A DNA stretch of 64,000 nt, from positions 2,779,642 to 2,843,641 of the forward strand of contig BFEA01000053.1 in the NCBI GenBank assembly GCA_003427395.1, read 5' to 3'. Every line of letters begins with the position of its first letter. Within the stretch, counting starts at the first letter, position 1. This DNA comes from Chara braunii (lineage: Eukaryota; Streptophyta; Charophyceae; Charales; Characeae). The notes under the pieces were generated by a model that ran no database searches, was not told where the DNA came from, and saw only the letters and a program-made list of their open reading frames with translations. Shown in pieces: positions 1-11,318 of this stretch. The position numbers were made by a program, and so were the translations under genes.

Positions 1-439
1 AAAAAAACGTTTATTAAAGTTTATTTTTTATTTTAAATTTGGTGAATAATTAGGATGTGACCCTGAGGCAAAAGTTGCTCAGTTTATTTTTCTGCATAAC
101 ATAGTTTGTTTTTGGATTTTTTGGATGTTTTTGTTGTTTTTTTTTTTGTTGGGACCTTCCCTCGTTCTCGCACGGGCTGGCCACCCGGGACCCGGGCGGC
201 CCGGCTGGTAGCCTAGTATTATAGTTATTTATTTTTGTTATTTTGCCATTGTGTTGGACCAGGGATAAAAATAATGCAGGATATTTGGAGAGGAGAGAAA
301 CATTGTCACTGTGTGGTGGTGCCTACCCCCTCCATCCTCCTTCATTCTTATCCTTGTTTGATCTTCTCAAACACCTGTCTTCTCGATTATAAGTATCTGA
401 TGGTGTATCTCCGTTGAGGATAATCTTGGTTTTTGCTAA

Positions 440-2110
440 CTTTAAGAGGTTTAGACAATCTATAAGAATCTAGATTGTTTGGGCTGGGAGAACAAAGTGG
501 TGCGATAAAGGCTCATGTGTGAGTCATCGTGCTACTTGTGTATGTGCTAACTGAGCTAAGCGTTGGCAATGAGGTATTCATGTGTAAGTCACCTTACCGG
601 ATCAACTGTCGTCGTGAAGGGGAAAAATGTCTGACATCTAGAAATAATAAGAGGGAGACTCTTGTGCAGGTCACCCTATTAACCCATCGGACAAGTCTTT
701 CAAGGCGGTAGAAAACCCATGTGTGGATTTTGATACTTGCCTTGTGAGAGTGGGACGATTGACACAATTAGAAGGTGGCGGTACTCCTGTGTGTGCTACC
801 TCACCACCTGGATTAACTAGGGATCTGCTTGAGATTGTCTAAGATGGAGGAATAATTTCCTCTAGCCGCATGGATCAACAGGATGGATAGGATGAAGCAA
901 AAACATATTGCAAGAGGGGTGAAGACTCTTGTGAGAGTCATCGCGTTACCAATCTCCTATGAATCGGGTAAGTAATAGGAAGCTCATACGTGAGTTTTCC
1001 TAATACTTGTGTGATACCCGACTAACTAACTCAGCGAAAATGTGGAGTGCGGGGGATTGAGTAATAGTAGGATACTCATATATGAGTAACCCTGCTACTT
1101 GCCTAAGTATGACTAATGATATGGTTCGTTATTAACAAACTATTCATCCAATACTAAACCAAGGGAATGGGGGATTCTAGTACTAACTTCCCTTCTTATT
1201 AACAACTCAGAAATATTCAGTCTTTGCACTTATTCAAGGTGTAGTTGGGGGTTCCAGTGAGGATCATCGTATTCACACACTTGAGTCTATGACTGGCTAA
1301 CGACTTGGGGGCAACCAAGAATCAATAGATCATATTGCTTCTCTTTCTTTACCGACTTACTTACTCTCAGGCAGTCTGATCACCATACGGGTAGTAGGAA
1401 GGCTTCTATAGGAGTCATCTTATTACTTGTTTAAGATGTGGACTACTTATTACCCAAGGAAGTAGTGGGGGGGCCCTTGTTAGTGTTGGTCTATTATTTG
1501 CTTGATTATGTACTAATCTGCGAGGAGGAATACTCATGTAGGAATATCATAAGCACTCATCTTTTGTCTAAACTAACCAGATCTTAGACCAGTTGGCTTC
1601 GGGAGAGCAAAAGGATGCCTTGTGAGGATCGTCCTATCGCACTCACGAAGTTCCATTTCGTCACGTGACAGTAGGGAGCTCTTGTGCGGGTCGCCTATTA
1701 TTCACTCAAACCGTTATTAACCTCTGGGAGGGGGTTGAAATCCATATCTTTTCGAATGATACCTAAAGCAAGTAGTAGGGTGCCCCGGTAGGAGCCTCGA
1801 CTATTTGATTCAAGAAGGGTACTGTTGTGCGAGCTAACCGGCTACCTATAAAAAACGGATCTTGTGTATTGACTCTTACTAACCGATTGCAAGTATATTG
1901 AATGAGATTGGAAAAGGTCCAAAGGAGTCAAGTACTCATGTGTGATTACTTTACTGCCTGCTTGACTAACAGGTTGCTTGGACTTGAGCAAGTTGCTGAA
2001 GATTCATGTCTGAATCGATCTGTTACTTGTGTATGTCAGGATAAGGAGAAAAGAAAGGAAACAACAATGCTCATGTTGGAGCAAGACTTCATGTATCCGA
2101 AAAAGAACAA
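440..2110 (+). repeat. Array of stem-loops with CTCATGTGTGAG-like apex (family HP-A)
   Basis: About 15 degenerate units of 60-120 bp share an apex close to CTCAtgtgTGAG but have different outer arms that pair with each other. Best examples: 497-506 with 526-535 (GTGGTGCGAT/ATCGTGCTAC, 10 bp with three G.U); 971-981 with 997-1007 (10 of 11); 1066-1070 with 1095-1099 around a 14-bp palindrome at 1074-1087; 1391-1400 with 1417-1426; 1926-1932 with 1961-1967 (AGTCAAG/CTTGACT). A weaker motif, ctacttg...actaac, follows many units. The array occupies the LTR slot where other copies carry family HP-B. Confidence 0.65.
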
Positions 2111-3327
2111 AGAAAGAAGTTAGGACCGCGGAAAAAAGAATACTATTAGAATAAGAACTACCGTGAGGTCCGTGTCCGCTCATGGCTCTCGAGTGGAAGG
2201 CCACAATAGCAAATGAGTTAAAACTCTGCTACATAAGCACCAAGGGGTTTTCTTATTTCGAAAGAGAGAGAATGCAAGGATTGAGAGTAGGGGATGTATG
2301 AGTTTCCCCAAGACAAGTTGGGACATAAGCATGAAACTCCTTGAACAGAAGGAGAAGGCAACAGACGGCTTAGGGTAAGATTGTGAGAGTAGAAGCTCGG
2401 GATTAAACTTTGAGATATCGATCCCAGAGCTCACAGTCCAAATCCAAGGGTTTGACCCTTAGATATCAATATGTGGAAAATCGAGTGGAAATGTTGAATC
2501 TTTGTTGACCTGTGTGTGCAGGTCCCTATTTGATCTATTGCAATTGACGGAGAGGTTTTTAAAAAAAGATCCAAATTTCTATTATCTCTCGATAACAGGT
2601 CGGTTGTTACGGATTCAACTTTTCTCCCTTGACTTGATACCCACATCTAAAGTTAAACCAGGTGGTCAGTAAAATTGTCACCTGTGGTCATTGCCTGAAT
2701 GGTCCTAGTCACTCTCAAGGGTCCTTTGAAGAAAAGTGAGGGGGTTGGGTTTACGTCTCAGGAAAGATAGAGTTGTCATACATGGTTTGGGGAGTGAGGG
2801 ACAAGATCAATGGTTGATGCTTGACGTCATTAGCGCATGGCATGTGAACTGTCTTTGCATTATTCTGTGCAGGTCTGTTTTATGCGTGATTTTGCATTAA
2901 ACTGGACCTGATCTATTGAAGAGTCTCGGACACACAACACTTGTGAAAGTGAGAAAGCTTTTCGGCTGTAATACTCTTATATTCATTATTTGTCCTATGT
3001 AACCTTTTTATCATCTAATGGTCAGCTAAGTCATAATCTGTTAGGAAAGATAGCATGCCTTTGGTAGTAAGAAGGCTTGATTGACACTTTGTTCGGAGAA
3101 TAATACATTTTAGATTCATTAGCGGATATAGACAACCTTATAAAAGTTCGACCTAAATATCTAGTAGTCTAGGATAGGGAGATCACATCCTGAACTTGAC
3201 TTGACTCACGAGTTAGTATTAGGCGTCTTACCGCACGTACCCCATTCCTATGCTGCGATGATCGAGAAAACGCCCTCGGCCGACCTACCTCTACAAAGGC
3301 ATGTAAAAACCTTCGCATGTGGGTCGG

Positions 3328-3378
3328 TAGCTCAGCAGGGATATGCCTACCTAAGGGTGGTGACAACCCCTTGGGTAG
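3328..3378 (+). other. A-box-like motif and nested hairpin near LTR end
   Basis: TAGCTCAGCAGGG at 3328-3340 is a good Pol III A-box match. It is followed by a nested stem: CTACC 3347-3351 with GGTAG 3374-3378, and GGGT 3355-3358 with ACCC 3366-3369. The equivalent at 16471-16523 uses CCACC/GGTGG and GGGAG/CTCCC, so both stems change by compensation. No B box was found at tRNA spacing, so this is not called a tRNA gene. Confidence 0.5.
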
Positions 3379-3556
3379 AGGTGAGTTGTACCTCGTGGCA
3401 CCCCGACCTGTCGTGGGGTGTTGTGAGAAGTATAGCACGCGCGCACGATCGGAGTGGTGACTGATTCTTTTTCAAACTATGAAGAAAAATTCTGCATAAG
3501 ACGACCGCGAGGTTCAACGTTCCCAGTAGGGTGCGGGACCGTCGTGCGTCGACAGG

Positions 3557-3576
3557 CGGCGCCTTTGTCGGGGACC
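3557..3576 (+). promoter_or_regulatory. Primer-binding site of E1 (tRNA-Asp type)
   Basis: The sequence starts two bases after the LTR end. It matches 16 of 20 positions of the complement of the plant tRNA-Asp(GUC) 3' end (TGGCGCCGTTGCCGGGGATC, from memory). The nested element E2 matches 18 of 20 at the same position. Confidence 0.65.
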
Positions 3577-4191
3577 TTCGGTTACCTGTCGGGGTCCTAT
3601 GTGAACGAACCTCGGTCTGGTTAATTGAAACCCAGGCAAAACGACAAACGTAAAAGTAGAGTACTATATAGTTTGCGCTAGTTAATAAGAAAAATGCTAA
3701 GAATAATTATCTATCTAAGAACGTTTTTAAGATATTTCGAGTATGAGCTGAAGTATCTCGCCTATCATGCCTATGGATCTTAGTCTCTATTTCTATCACT
3801 TCCTCAGGAAGATAGCTGCTTCTGAGTCTGTTCATAAGGGAATGGGCAAGTAGCGCCTAAGGATTATAGAGTTTGTTTTAAAAGTAGGATCGATAGGGAA
3901 GCAGAATCAGGATTTGACAAGGCTGGTGCAGTCTATTCGAGAGGGTCTTACTACATATTTCTCTTATGATTGTAACACTTTATAACACCTACGACCGCTA
4001 CATACTCCTACTTTCTGACGTCCTTGTTAAAAACTCTTTAGATAGACTAAAAAACTCAATAACTTATTTTACGCCGCCAATATTTTGAGATCCCCTTCGT
4101 GACGGTACATATTCTCATTCATAGGCGTTGCCTTAGCCACTAGGTAACTAGGCACTTAGGAAACTACTCTATGTACTATATCCCTCCAGCC

Positions 4192-4698
4192 ATGCCGTGC
4201 GGGTCAAGAACTGGAAGAGGAAGAGGCGGATGACAAGGGAAGACTACAGAAAAGCATATTGATTTGACAAGAGAAAGAGAGGAGCGGGAGGAAGAAGAGG
4301 AAGAGGAGGAGAGATGGGAAGGGTTGCGATTGCGACGGCATCAGGAAGAATTGCGAGAGCGTACGGTGTCTCTTAGGAGGATGTTTTATTATTCTTATAA
4401 ATACGAACAACATTACGACGCTTCACCCCCACGTTTCGAACCACCTTCTCGAACCTATCTAATGACATATTCCTTCCCCTCTTCCTCTATGACGCGATGA
4501 CTTCGACAATTGATTGTCCTTCCTCAACCGCCCCGACCTGCTCTTCCGCCGCTGCCGCCGCATGTGCCTGAACCTTCCGTAGCATCTCAGGCTGCTCCAA
4601 CGGATCGTAGATTATGTATCACCTTGATACTGTTTTTTCTATGTCAGATTGAGTTGTGTGGGCTAATCGCATACCTTTTGTACAAAGGGGTCATTTGA
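4192..4698 (+). pseudogene. Broken small ORF: charged region, proline-rich region, C-terminal membrane segment
   Basis: One frame runs from ATG 4192 to TGA 4698 (168 codons plus stop), interrupted only by TGA at 4231 and 4498. Each stop is one C-to-T change from CGA. Order of features: Gly/Arg-rich start, a run of Glu with Arg (about 4264-4320), an aromatic stretch, a Pro-rich stretch (about 4518-4580), then about 25 mostly hydrophobic residues near the C-terminus (about 4612-4695), which could be a tail-anchor membrane helix. I do not recognise the family. It lies about 640 bp after the primer site, where gag would be expected, and E2 has no counterpart. It could be a captured gene, a gag remnant, or chance. 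Confidence 0.35.
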
Positions 4699-7600
4699 AG
4701 GTATCATCCTAGTAACGTGAAATATAATCAAGCTTAGTAGTAGTTTAGTGTTTGTCTAGGTCGTCAGACAGAAACACCCTATAGGGCAAATAAATCACGA
4801 TGACTTCGATGCTTCTCCTCTTATCAACAACGATATTCATAATGGGGAGGATATCCATTTGGGAAGAAAAATGAGAGGTGATGGAGGGTATTGGCACCTC
4901 CTTTGGGATAACCGATCTGAACAAGCATGAGACGCGATCCCTGTGGGCTTATGTCGTGGATAGGCATAGTGTTTTCCTTATTCATAAATAAAATATCACT
5001 CGATCGATTATAGCAAGAGAAGGGTAAAGTGTTTTAATAGCATGGTACTGAGTCAAGAGCATTCTCAAGAATACAAGGAGGTATGAGAGTGAACAGTATC
5101 AGTAAGGACCCACATTTGCTATGGGTTCTTACTAAAAATCCAGTTTTAGGAAAAAGTAAGTGTGGGCTAAGTCCGTCCCTGCAAGGGATTTAGAGGTTGA
5201 TTTCGTCTATAAGGGAGAACCAAAGGTTCCTGATCTTTAGTGCAGTCAGTAAGGCAGTGAGGCGTCTAGTGTTAAATCATCAAGTTTATGTTTAACTTGG
5301 TGGCAAGATTCAGGTATGAGGTTGTCTGTTAGAACTCATCTAATCTAAGACCATCTACCTAAACATATCCGATTGAATCTAAGTGCTTAAATTTTTTTCC
5401 TTTTAAAGTCATTCATTTAAGTTTATTTATATAAATTTATTCATTTGCGCCAAGTTTATTCAAGTCAAGCATATCTAATACTATTCATATGAGACTGTAT
5501 ATCTGATGCATTTTGATTCATGGTTACTCACCTGAGTTACCCATTTGAGTTTATTCATTTACGACTGCACGCCTTAATCCATCCTTATGAGCTAATCAGA
5601 TATGATTATCTGTTTATGCCTATTCACTTGAACCTATATGGTTGGATTGCTCTCCTTATAAAGAGTAAAAGTGTTACGCAGAATCCACGTTCGACGCAGG
5701 ATCGGAGGTGAATGGAGTGACCGACTTCTTGAGAGGAGAGATTCTCTAGAGAGGTGGTCAATGGGTAGAGTCTACAATTGGGGGAGTTGCAATCCTAAGT
5801 TATTTTTTCCCTGAAATATGGCTTGAAGGAGCTATAAATTCATCTTCTAAAGTAGTAGTGAGACCCCCGTCAGAACTATGTTCCTGGTCCATAGTGGGGT
5901 GTTGTCACCTAAACCTTTGAGGAATTGTGACTACATTACTGCCCAGAAGGAGGAAAGTATTTGGATCTTGTTAGACTTTGGTCTATGACGGAGGCGGCTA
6001 CTACGTGCCGCAAGGAAGCAAGGGGTGCTTCCCCAACTATCTTTGTGTCAAGTGGGTTCATCAGCACGAGATAGGATATATCATCCTGGAACGTGTATGG
6101 TGGGGTTGTCTACTAATTGACAAGGGTCTGCGAGGAACGAATATTAGAATCGGAGGGTGAAGCAGTGAGGCTTGGTCCTTGAGCGAGGCTCGGGAGTGTA
6201 AGATGTTAACCCTTTTAAGGGAATTACACTACCACTTGACACAATATACTCATGTCAAAGCCAGAGGAATATAATATAGTACTCTCATTATGTTTGTAGC
6301 CGAAAACATTATTGTTGAAAATTTTAATAACCACGACATGACTGTTGTTTATCTTAACAGTTACCATAAGTTTCTCGTCATCATTATGCACGCATATGCC
6401 AATTAAGCTTATCTCTTCGCTTGCTAAATGTCATTTACTTACTCAACTATTATAATAATTCATTATTGTTATCACTGTGACTATATATCCTTACTATAAG
6501 CAACAATTATTATAAGGATTTATGACATTCAATATTCAAAAATCGCAAATGTGTTATTTTCACAGTATATTATCACCTGTTTTTTTCGATGGTCTTAGAC
6601 ATTGGAAGAAAGCAATGTTAGCAAGGTATACCCTTAAGACTCCTTTTCAAGAAGAATATTGAAAAAATGAGGGGTTTTGTATAGTGATGTGAGATCTTGT
6701 TGAACGTTTGTCTGTGTGAGCAGGACCCAGGGCAGCTGAAGTAGGCCAAAGAAAAATTCAGATTCCAGGTATTTAAGTTGTTGAGGCTTAACATGAGGAA
6801 TTATGAAAGGTTTGCGCCTAACCGGTAGATGAACAACACTTTGATTTCCTTCTATTAAGCTCTATTACATGATTTTTACATTTTCTTTCTTCGGCTGAGA
6901 TTTATTTTTGTAATTCAGTGTGTCGTAAGATCTGAAGCGTGTTTGTTATTTATTCTCCCTTCGATACAATGATGTACTTCAATAAATAAGATGTTTGAGG
7001 TGTCATAGAATGTGAACTTCCTTATTCTTATTTATTAGATTTATGAGATTTTTGTTGACTCTTTTATATAGTTTTCTGACTCGACAATTATACCTTAGCA
7101 ATAAAGGATAAAAGAGGCATGTAACTCGAGTCCCAAATTAATATTTTTAAGAAGGAAGGTTGTTTAGGCCCCATATCTTTGTATTTGACTAAGTTTTTTT
7201 TTTTTGCGTAATATTTCGATTGCATTTATGGGGTATACCGACAAGGAGCACTGTCACTTTCACAATTGAGTTGGTCCTGTGTCTGATTTTGATGAAGTGT
7301 GTATTTTGGATATGTTTGCAAACTATGCTATCAAGTCTTGAACTAAGATGCTCATAAAAGCGCCTAAGTGTTCAAGAAAGGTAGGGTGAAATGTGACAAG
7401 TACAGTCTGAAAGCGCTTTGGCATTGTTTGTCAAACTTTTTTCCATGCTTTGTCTTATAAGGTTATTTTTTAAAAAGAACCCTAAAAATGGGGTATGAGA
7501 AAGTCAAAATTTTTGATGCATATGAGCAACCCTGCGAGTCAAGGAAGTGTATGTTATAAATGTAATGAATGTTTTTTCTGTCTTCTAACAAGATAAGAAG

Positions 7601-8646
7601 TCAAACAAATACTTTTCATACTTTTTTTTTGAACATTTTGGTTGGTTTTCCTGTTGGTTGAAGATCCCCGAGACGTGTGTCTGTCCAGCCTGTGATCAAG
7701 GTCTGCAAGATACGGCCCCTAAGTAACGCTGATGATGCCCCTCGATCAGTAACAATATGATAATTACGATAAATCATTCTTATTGATGAAAATTTGGTTT
7801 TTCTTATATATACATTCAGTGGGTTCATTTCACCCACTAAAGTGGCAGCTAACGAGGGAAGAAAGATTTTTGGTCGAATTATTTTTCATGTATATTTTAA
7901 AAATGATCATCCTTCATCCACTTTAGAAGGTCAGTCTGAGGGACTAAAATTACCAAGCCTATGGTGAAAAATTGACATCGTTGGGGCGCAACTCCCAATG
8001 TTGGTTGCTGACCAAGTATAACCAGGCAGCGGGACTTCCGATTACGGCCTAGAACTAAAACCTGAGGGGAGGGTCTACCTTGATGATGAAATTGGTTCAG
8101 GTAGGCATCGGAAGGATTGAGAGTTAGGTCTAGAAAATTTTATAGGAGGATTTTACCCGATATTGCGTAACCAATACGGGTACCATCGTTAAAATAACAA
8201 CACGGTGGCCACAGTTTCGGCTTGATCAACCGACTGTGGTGGGTTGAGACGAAGGTTGCCGATTCCCTCGCATTAGACTTCGGGTGGGACGGTAAAATAT
8301 GACTTAGGTTAAGATCGCGTCCAAATGGTTGGGTTCAAATGTGATTCCTAACTCCTCGGACACCCAATGAGATCCTGGCAAATAAAGTCTAAAGTTGGGG
8401 GGGGGAGACTATCATTATCTTCCTTGGTGACCTACGTAACTGTAGTGCAGATCCAGTATCCCCAAATATGGAATAATCTTTCTTTGGTATTACAATTTTT
8501 GATGTGGGAGACCCAAGTTAAAATCCTGGCAGTATGGACGTGCCAAAGGGGACGGTGAGGGTCTTCAAACCGCAACTTCATCCAGGAAATCGGATTTTGA
8601 CAACTTGTCGCGTCAGAAGGTCTTTGTTTGCGTTTAGATTCCCCAA

Positions 8647-8660
8647 CGACGGGGACGTCG
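8647..8660 (+). other. Tetraloop hairpin just before 3' LTR of E1
   Basis: CGACG/CGTCG stem closed by a GGGA (GNRA-type) loop, ending 21 bp before the LTR start. The same hairpin sits at the same distance before the 3' LTRs of E2 (29372-29387, - strand) and E3 (56568-56583). This is where a polypurine tract is expected, and no ordinary purine tract is visible. Confidence 0.6.
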
Positions 8661-8686
8661 CTTAATGGGGTCCGAAAAAATTGTCG

Positions 8687-8716
8687 GAGCAAAGACCCTT
8701 ACAAGGGTATTTGCTC
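8687..8716 (+). repeat. LTR-start hairpin (family HP-D), GAGCAAA arms
   Basis: Apex ACCCTTacAAGGGT is conserved at six sites in the window. Here the basal arms are GAGCAAA (8687-8693) and TTTGCTC (8710-8716). The other LTR starts use GCG/CGC-type arms. Confidence 0.7.
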
Positions 8717-9935
8717 TTGATTTTGCATTCGGTACAGTATCGACGCCAGTTACCATGCCGGGGACTCTCTGGAGTGAAAAGTGAGAATTTTTTTGGCTTG
8801 GCGTCGTGAAGCAAACTTCTCGACCATTGATGCCAAGGTTGCTGGGTAACCATACACAGTAAGACGGCGTGTATGAAAACAGGTAAAGGTTAGTAAAAGT
8901 TAAAAATCTTCGGCCGCAAGGGCCGGAGAAATGGAAGAAAGCAAGAAAGGTTGCGGGGGATGAGGCGACCACAATCTAAAACCATTAAAGGATCAGACGG
9001 TAAGGCAAACATGAATTAGAACGAGTCCGGGGGCGTCGGACCGACCGGTATGGGAAAGTCAGCAGGCTGCGCCACCGTAAAATCTAAAGGAGGACTGAAA
9101 AATTAATATAACCCTGGCCACACGGCCTGGGCAGCCAAGAGAAACACATTGTCGACCATAACTAAGAACAACAGTCGGTACATCTGTCCTTGCTCGAATG
9201 TCGTGATTAAGGCTGGGGCTACCGCTCAACCTCCCGTATGTAAAAAGGAAGTTGTGTCTTGGGCGGCGACTTCCTGACCACGTGGTCACCCAAAATGGTC
9301 GGTGTGTCCATCCCTTTCATAAGGAAACATCATTGTTGTCTCTAATACCATCTGTACTGGGCTTAGACTCAAACTACTTAACCTAGTATCCGCCTATCTA
9401 CCGATACAGAGCCTCTAAACATGCCGACTATTGTCTTCCTTTGTGTGACCTTGAGTGTCGGGTACATCTACCTCTACTTGGTGTGGTACCGGCCTACCTG
9501 CTACTTGAGTATTTTCCTTTGCTCTGAAGTGTCGTGGGCCTTTTTCCCCATCGCTTGAGTATTTTCCCCTCTGCAACCCTCAGTGTCATGGCTGCGGGTA
9601 AGTACCGACCCTTAAGGTTTTCCGATCAACTAAAGTACCATTGCGGGTCACACACACACTCAAGTTGACAAACACTCAGACAGACACACATACCAGCAAG
9701 CGCGTAGAAACACAAAGACTTAGAAATGGGTTCGGAGCACTAGGCGGACTGAACCCCACTCCGCTACATGTACCTGAGTTGCTCCTCTTCTAACCGAAGT
9801 AGGAGCTAGCTCAGTGGGTTTCGGTGTAGATTGAGGATCAGGTGACTCGGGGATCGAAATCATCTGACCTCGAGCTAGCTCCTTTTTACGAGGAGCTCTA
9901 CTTTGTTTTTTTTTTCACCCGGGCTCGGTCTGTCG

Positions 9936-9991
9936 GGACTTGAACCGGTGGCCTCGATGTCGTACCAAACACCCTTACAAGGGTATTTGGT
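9936..9991 (-). repeat. Second HP-D hairpin beside a B-box-like motif
   Basis: ACCAAA (9964-9969) pairs with TTTGGT (9986-9991) around the conserved ACCCTTACAAGGGT. TGTCG at 9958-9962 mimics an LTR start, so an extra LTR end may be embedded 1.27 kb inside this LTR. GGACTTGAACC at 9936-9946 is, on the - strand, a perfect Pol III B box. On that strand the hairpin top resembles a tRNA-Thr(UGU) anticodon arm, but spacing and T-stem pairing do not fit a tRNA. Confidence 0.4.
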
Positions 9992-11318
9992 GTGCTTTCT
10001 GCAAGCTACGGCAGTACAGCCTCGACCGTCAGACGGCTCGTACTCGAGCGGAATCTTAGGTCCTCGCTTGAATGAGCGGTGTGTGCAGGGTATTGACGGT
10101 GAGGGGCAACCATACGTAGCCTAAGGTGTGCGCGGTGTCGCGGGCCAGCAGGACGTGCGGCGTGATATCCCATTTATTCTTATTCTTATTATTTTTTATT
10201 ATATCCTTTCTACTTTTACTCTTGCTAAATGTCCTTGGCTCAGGCGACCGGCTCCGAGGCCAGCATCGGGACCTATAGGCCTAATGCATTCTTCGGCATG
10301 AGTGGCCGTCGTGGCAGACGGGGACCTTTGACCGCGCGCCTCTGTCGGCAGGCCCGCTTGGGTTCTGGCGTGTCCTGGGCGCCAGCAAGAATTTTTTTAT
10401 CCTACGTGTGTTGAAGCACGGACCGAAGAGGTCAACGTCCGTGACAGTGGTGGGATCCGTGGTCGTGGCTTCCCTCGCTTCCCACTTGGAGAGCATTGAT
10501 AGCCTAAAGGGAAGGGGATTGGACAGCATTCCGAGCGGGCGCGTGGGGCTGCAGCCCGAGGGTGACGGGGGTTGTTGTGGGGCACCGTCCGCCGACCACG
10601 ATTACCGTGAGGGATTTGAGTGTGAGCGAGCCAGCTGGGAACCAACAGATGGGACTGTGCCTGGACGCAGTTGGCTTGGGGCAGTGTCGGGAGGCCCGTA
10701 GCGTTGTTGGCTGCAGTGGCGGTTCTCACGGGACTTCAAAGTTCTCATTTGGATATCTGCTACTACAACCGATATCCGTACCATGGTCCGCTTTACTCAG
10801 GCATGAGTCGCTGGCGTAGTGGTAGGTCCAGCGCCCTCCCACTCGCTGGAGCATAGGAGCAGCTTCGACAGTTGGGCGGAGGTTGCCCCCTTCAACACCA
10901 GCCATTCTTGGGGCCAATTGCTTCAGCAGGTGCGTTGCCACTCACTTTGCGACTCTCGACTTCCGCAACACCGGCCACTACTTGTGTGCCTGGCTTAGCG
11001 CACTGGTCGGCGCAGGAGAAGATGATGACGTTGGGCATAGACGGGATAGAATCAGGGCGCCAAGTCGCGCCAGGTGCATGCAAGGGGGGGGGGGGGCTGT
11101 GAAAGCAACGAGAGATAAACATTGGAAAGAGCAGACGGTAGAGCAGACGACTAACGAGACTGGGGCAGAGGTAGGACGAAGAAGTGTAGAATGAGAGCGG
11201 AGGAACTCGGAAAGAGATAAGGGAGAGAAGTGAATGAACCAAGACGGGGGCAGGTGCCAGGGGCATTCAAAAATGGAGATGGCAGAGTGATGGCTTGGGC
11301 GCAGTTAAAGGAGACTAG

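Larger units (their letters stand above)
1..3554 (+). repeat. Partial LTR of element E1 (3' portion, 5' side of element)
   Basis: Non-coding. The end reads GTCGACA at 3548-3554, matching the CGACA ends of the other LTRs, and a tRNA-Asp-like primer site follows two bases later. The last kilobase is homologous to the terminal part of the other LTRs: the ATAACAGGTCGG motif near 2595 and the nested hairpin at 3347-3378. The 5' start lies outside the window. It is strongly diverged from the LTR at 8682-16714, so the two may be a very old pair or belong to different insertions. No credible coding sequence was seen in this stretch. Confidence 0.6.
3555..8681 (+). mobile_element. Internal region of E1, non-autonomous LTR retrotransposon (LARD-like)
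   Basis: About 5.1 kb lie between primer site and 3' LTR with no gag-pol. The only coding-like tract is the broken ORF at 4192-4698. The stretch just after the primer site (about 3595-3650) and about 4800-6250 match, in reverse orientation, the internal region of E2 (about 32.7 to 31.3 kb). The last 700 bp (about 7950-8680) match 29.35-30.1 kb reversed and 55.8-56.6 kb direct. 6.3-7.9 kb is AT-rich and I see nothing else in it. Shared termini with an empty interior fit a LARD mobilised in trans (inference). Confidence 0.6.

Noticed and set aside
1-3554. Claim that 1-3554 and 8682-16714 are certainly the LTR pair of one insertion
   Set aside because: They are much more diverged than the pairs of E2 and E3, and the hairpin arrays differ in apex. 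Kept only as the simplest working model.
7720-7760. Hammerhead ribozyme (CTGATGA motif), as in retrozymes
   Set aside because: No GAAA core or third stem at the right spacing.
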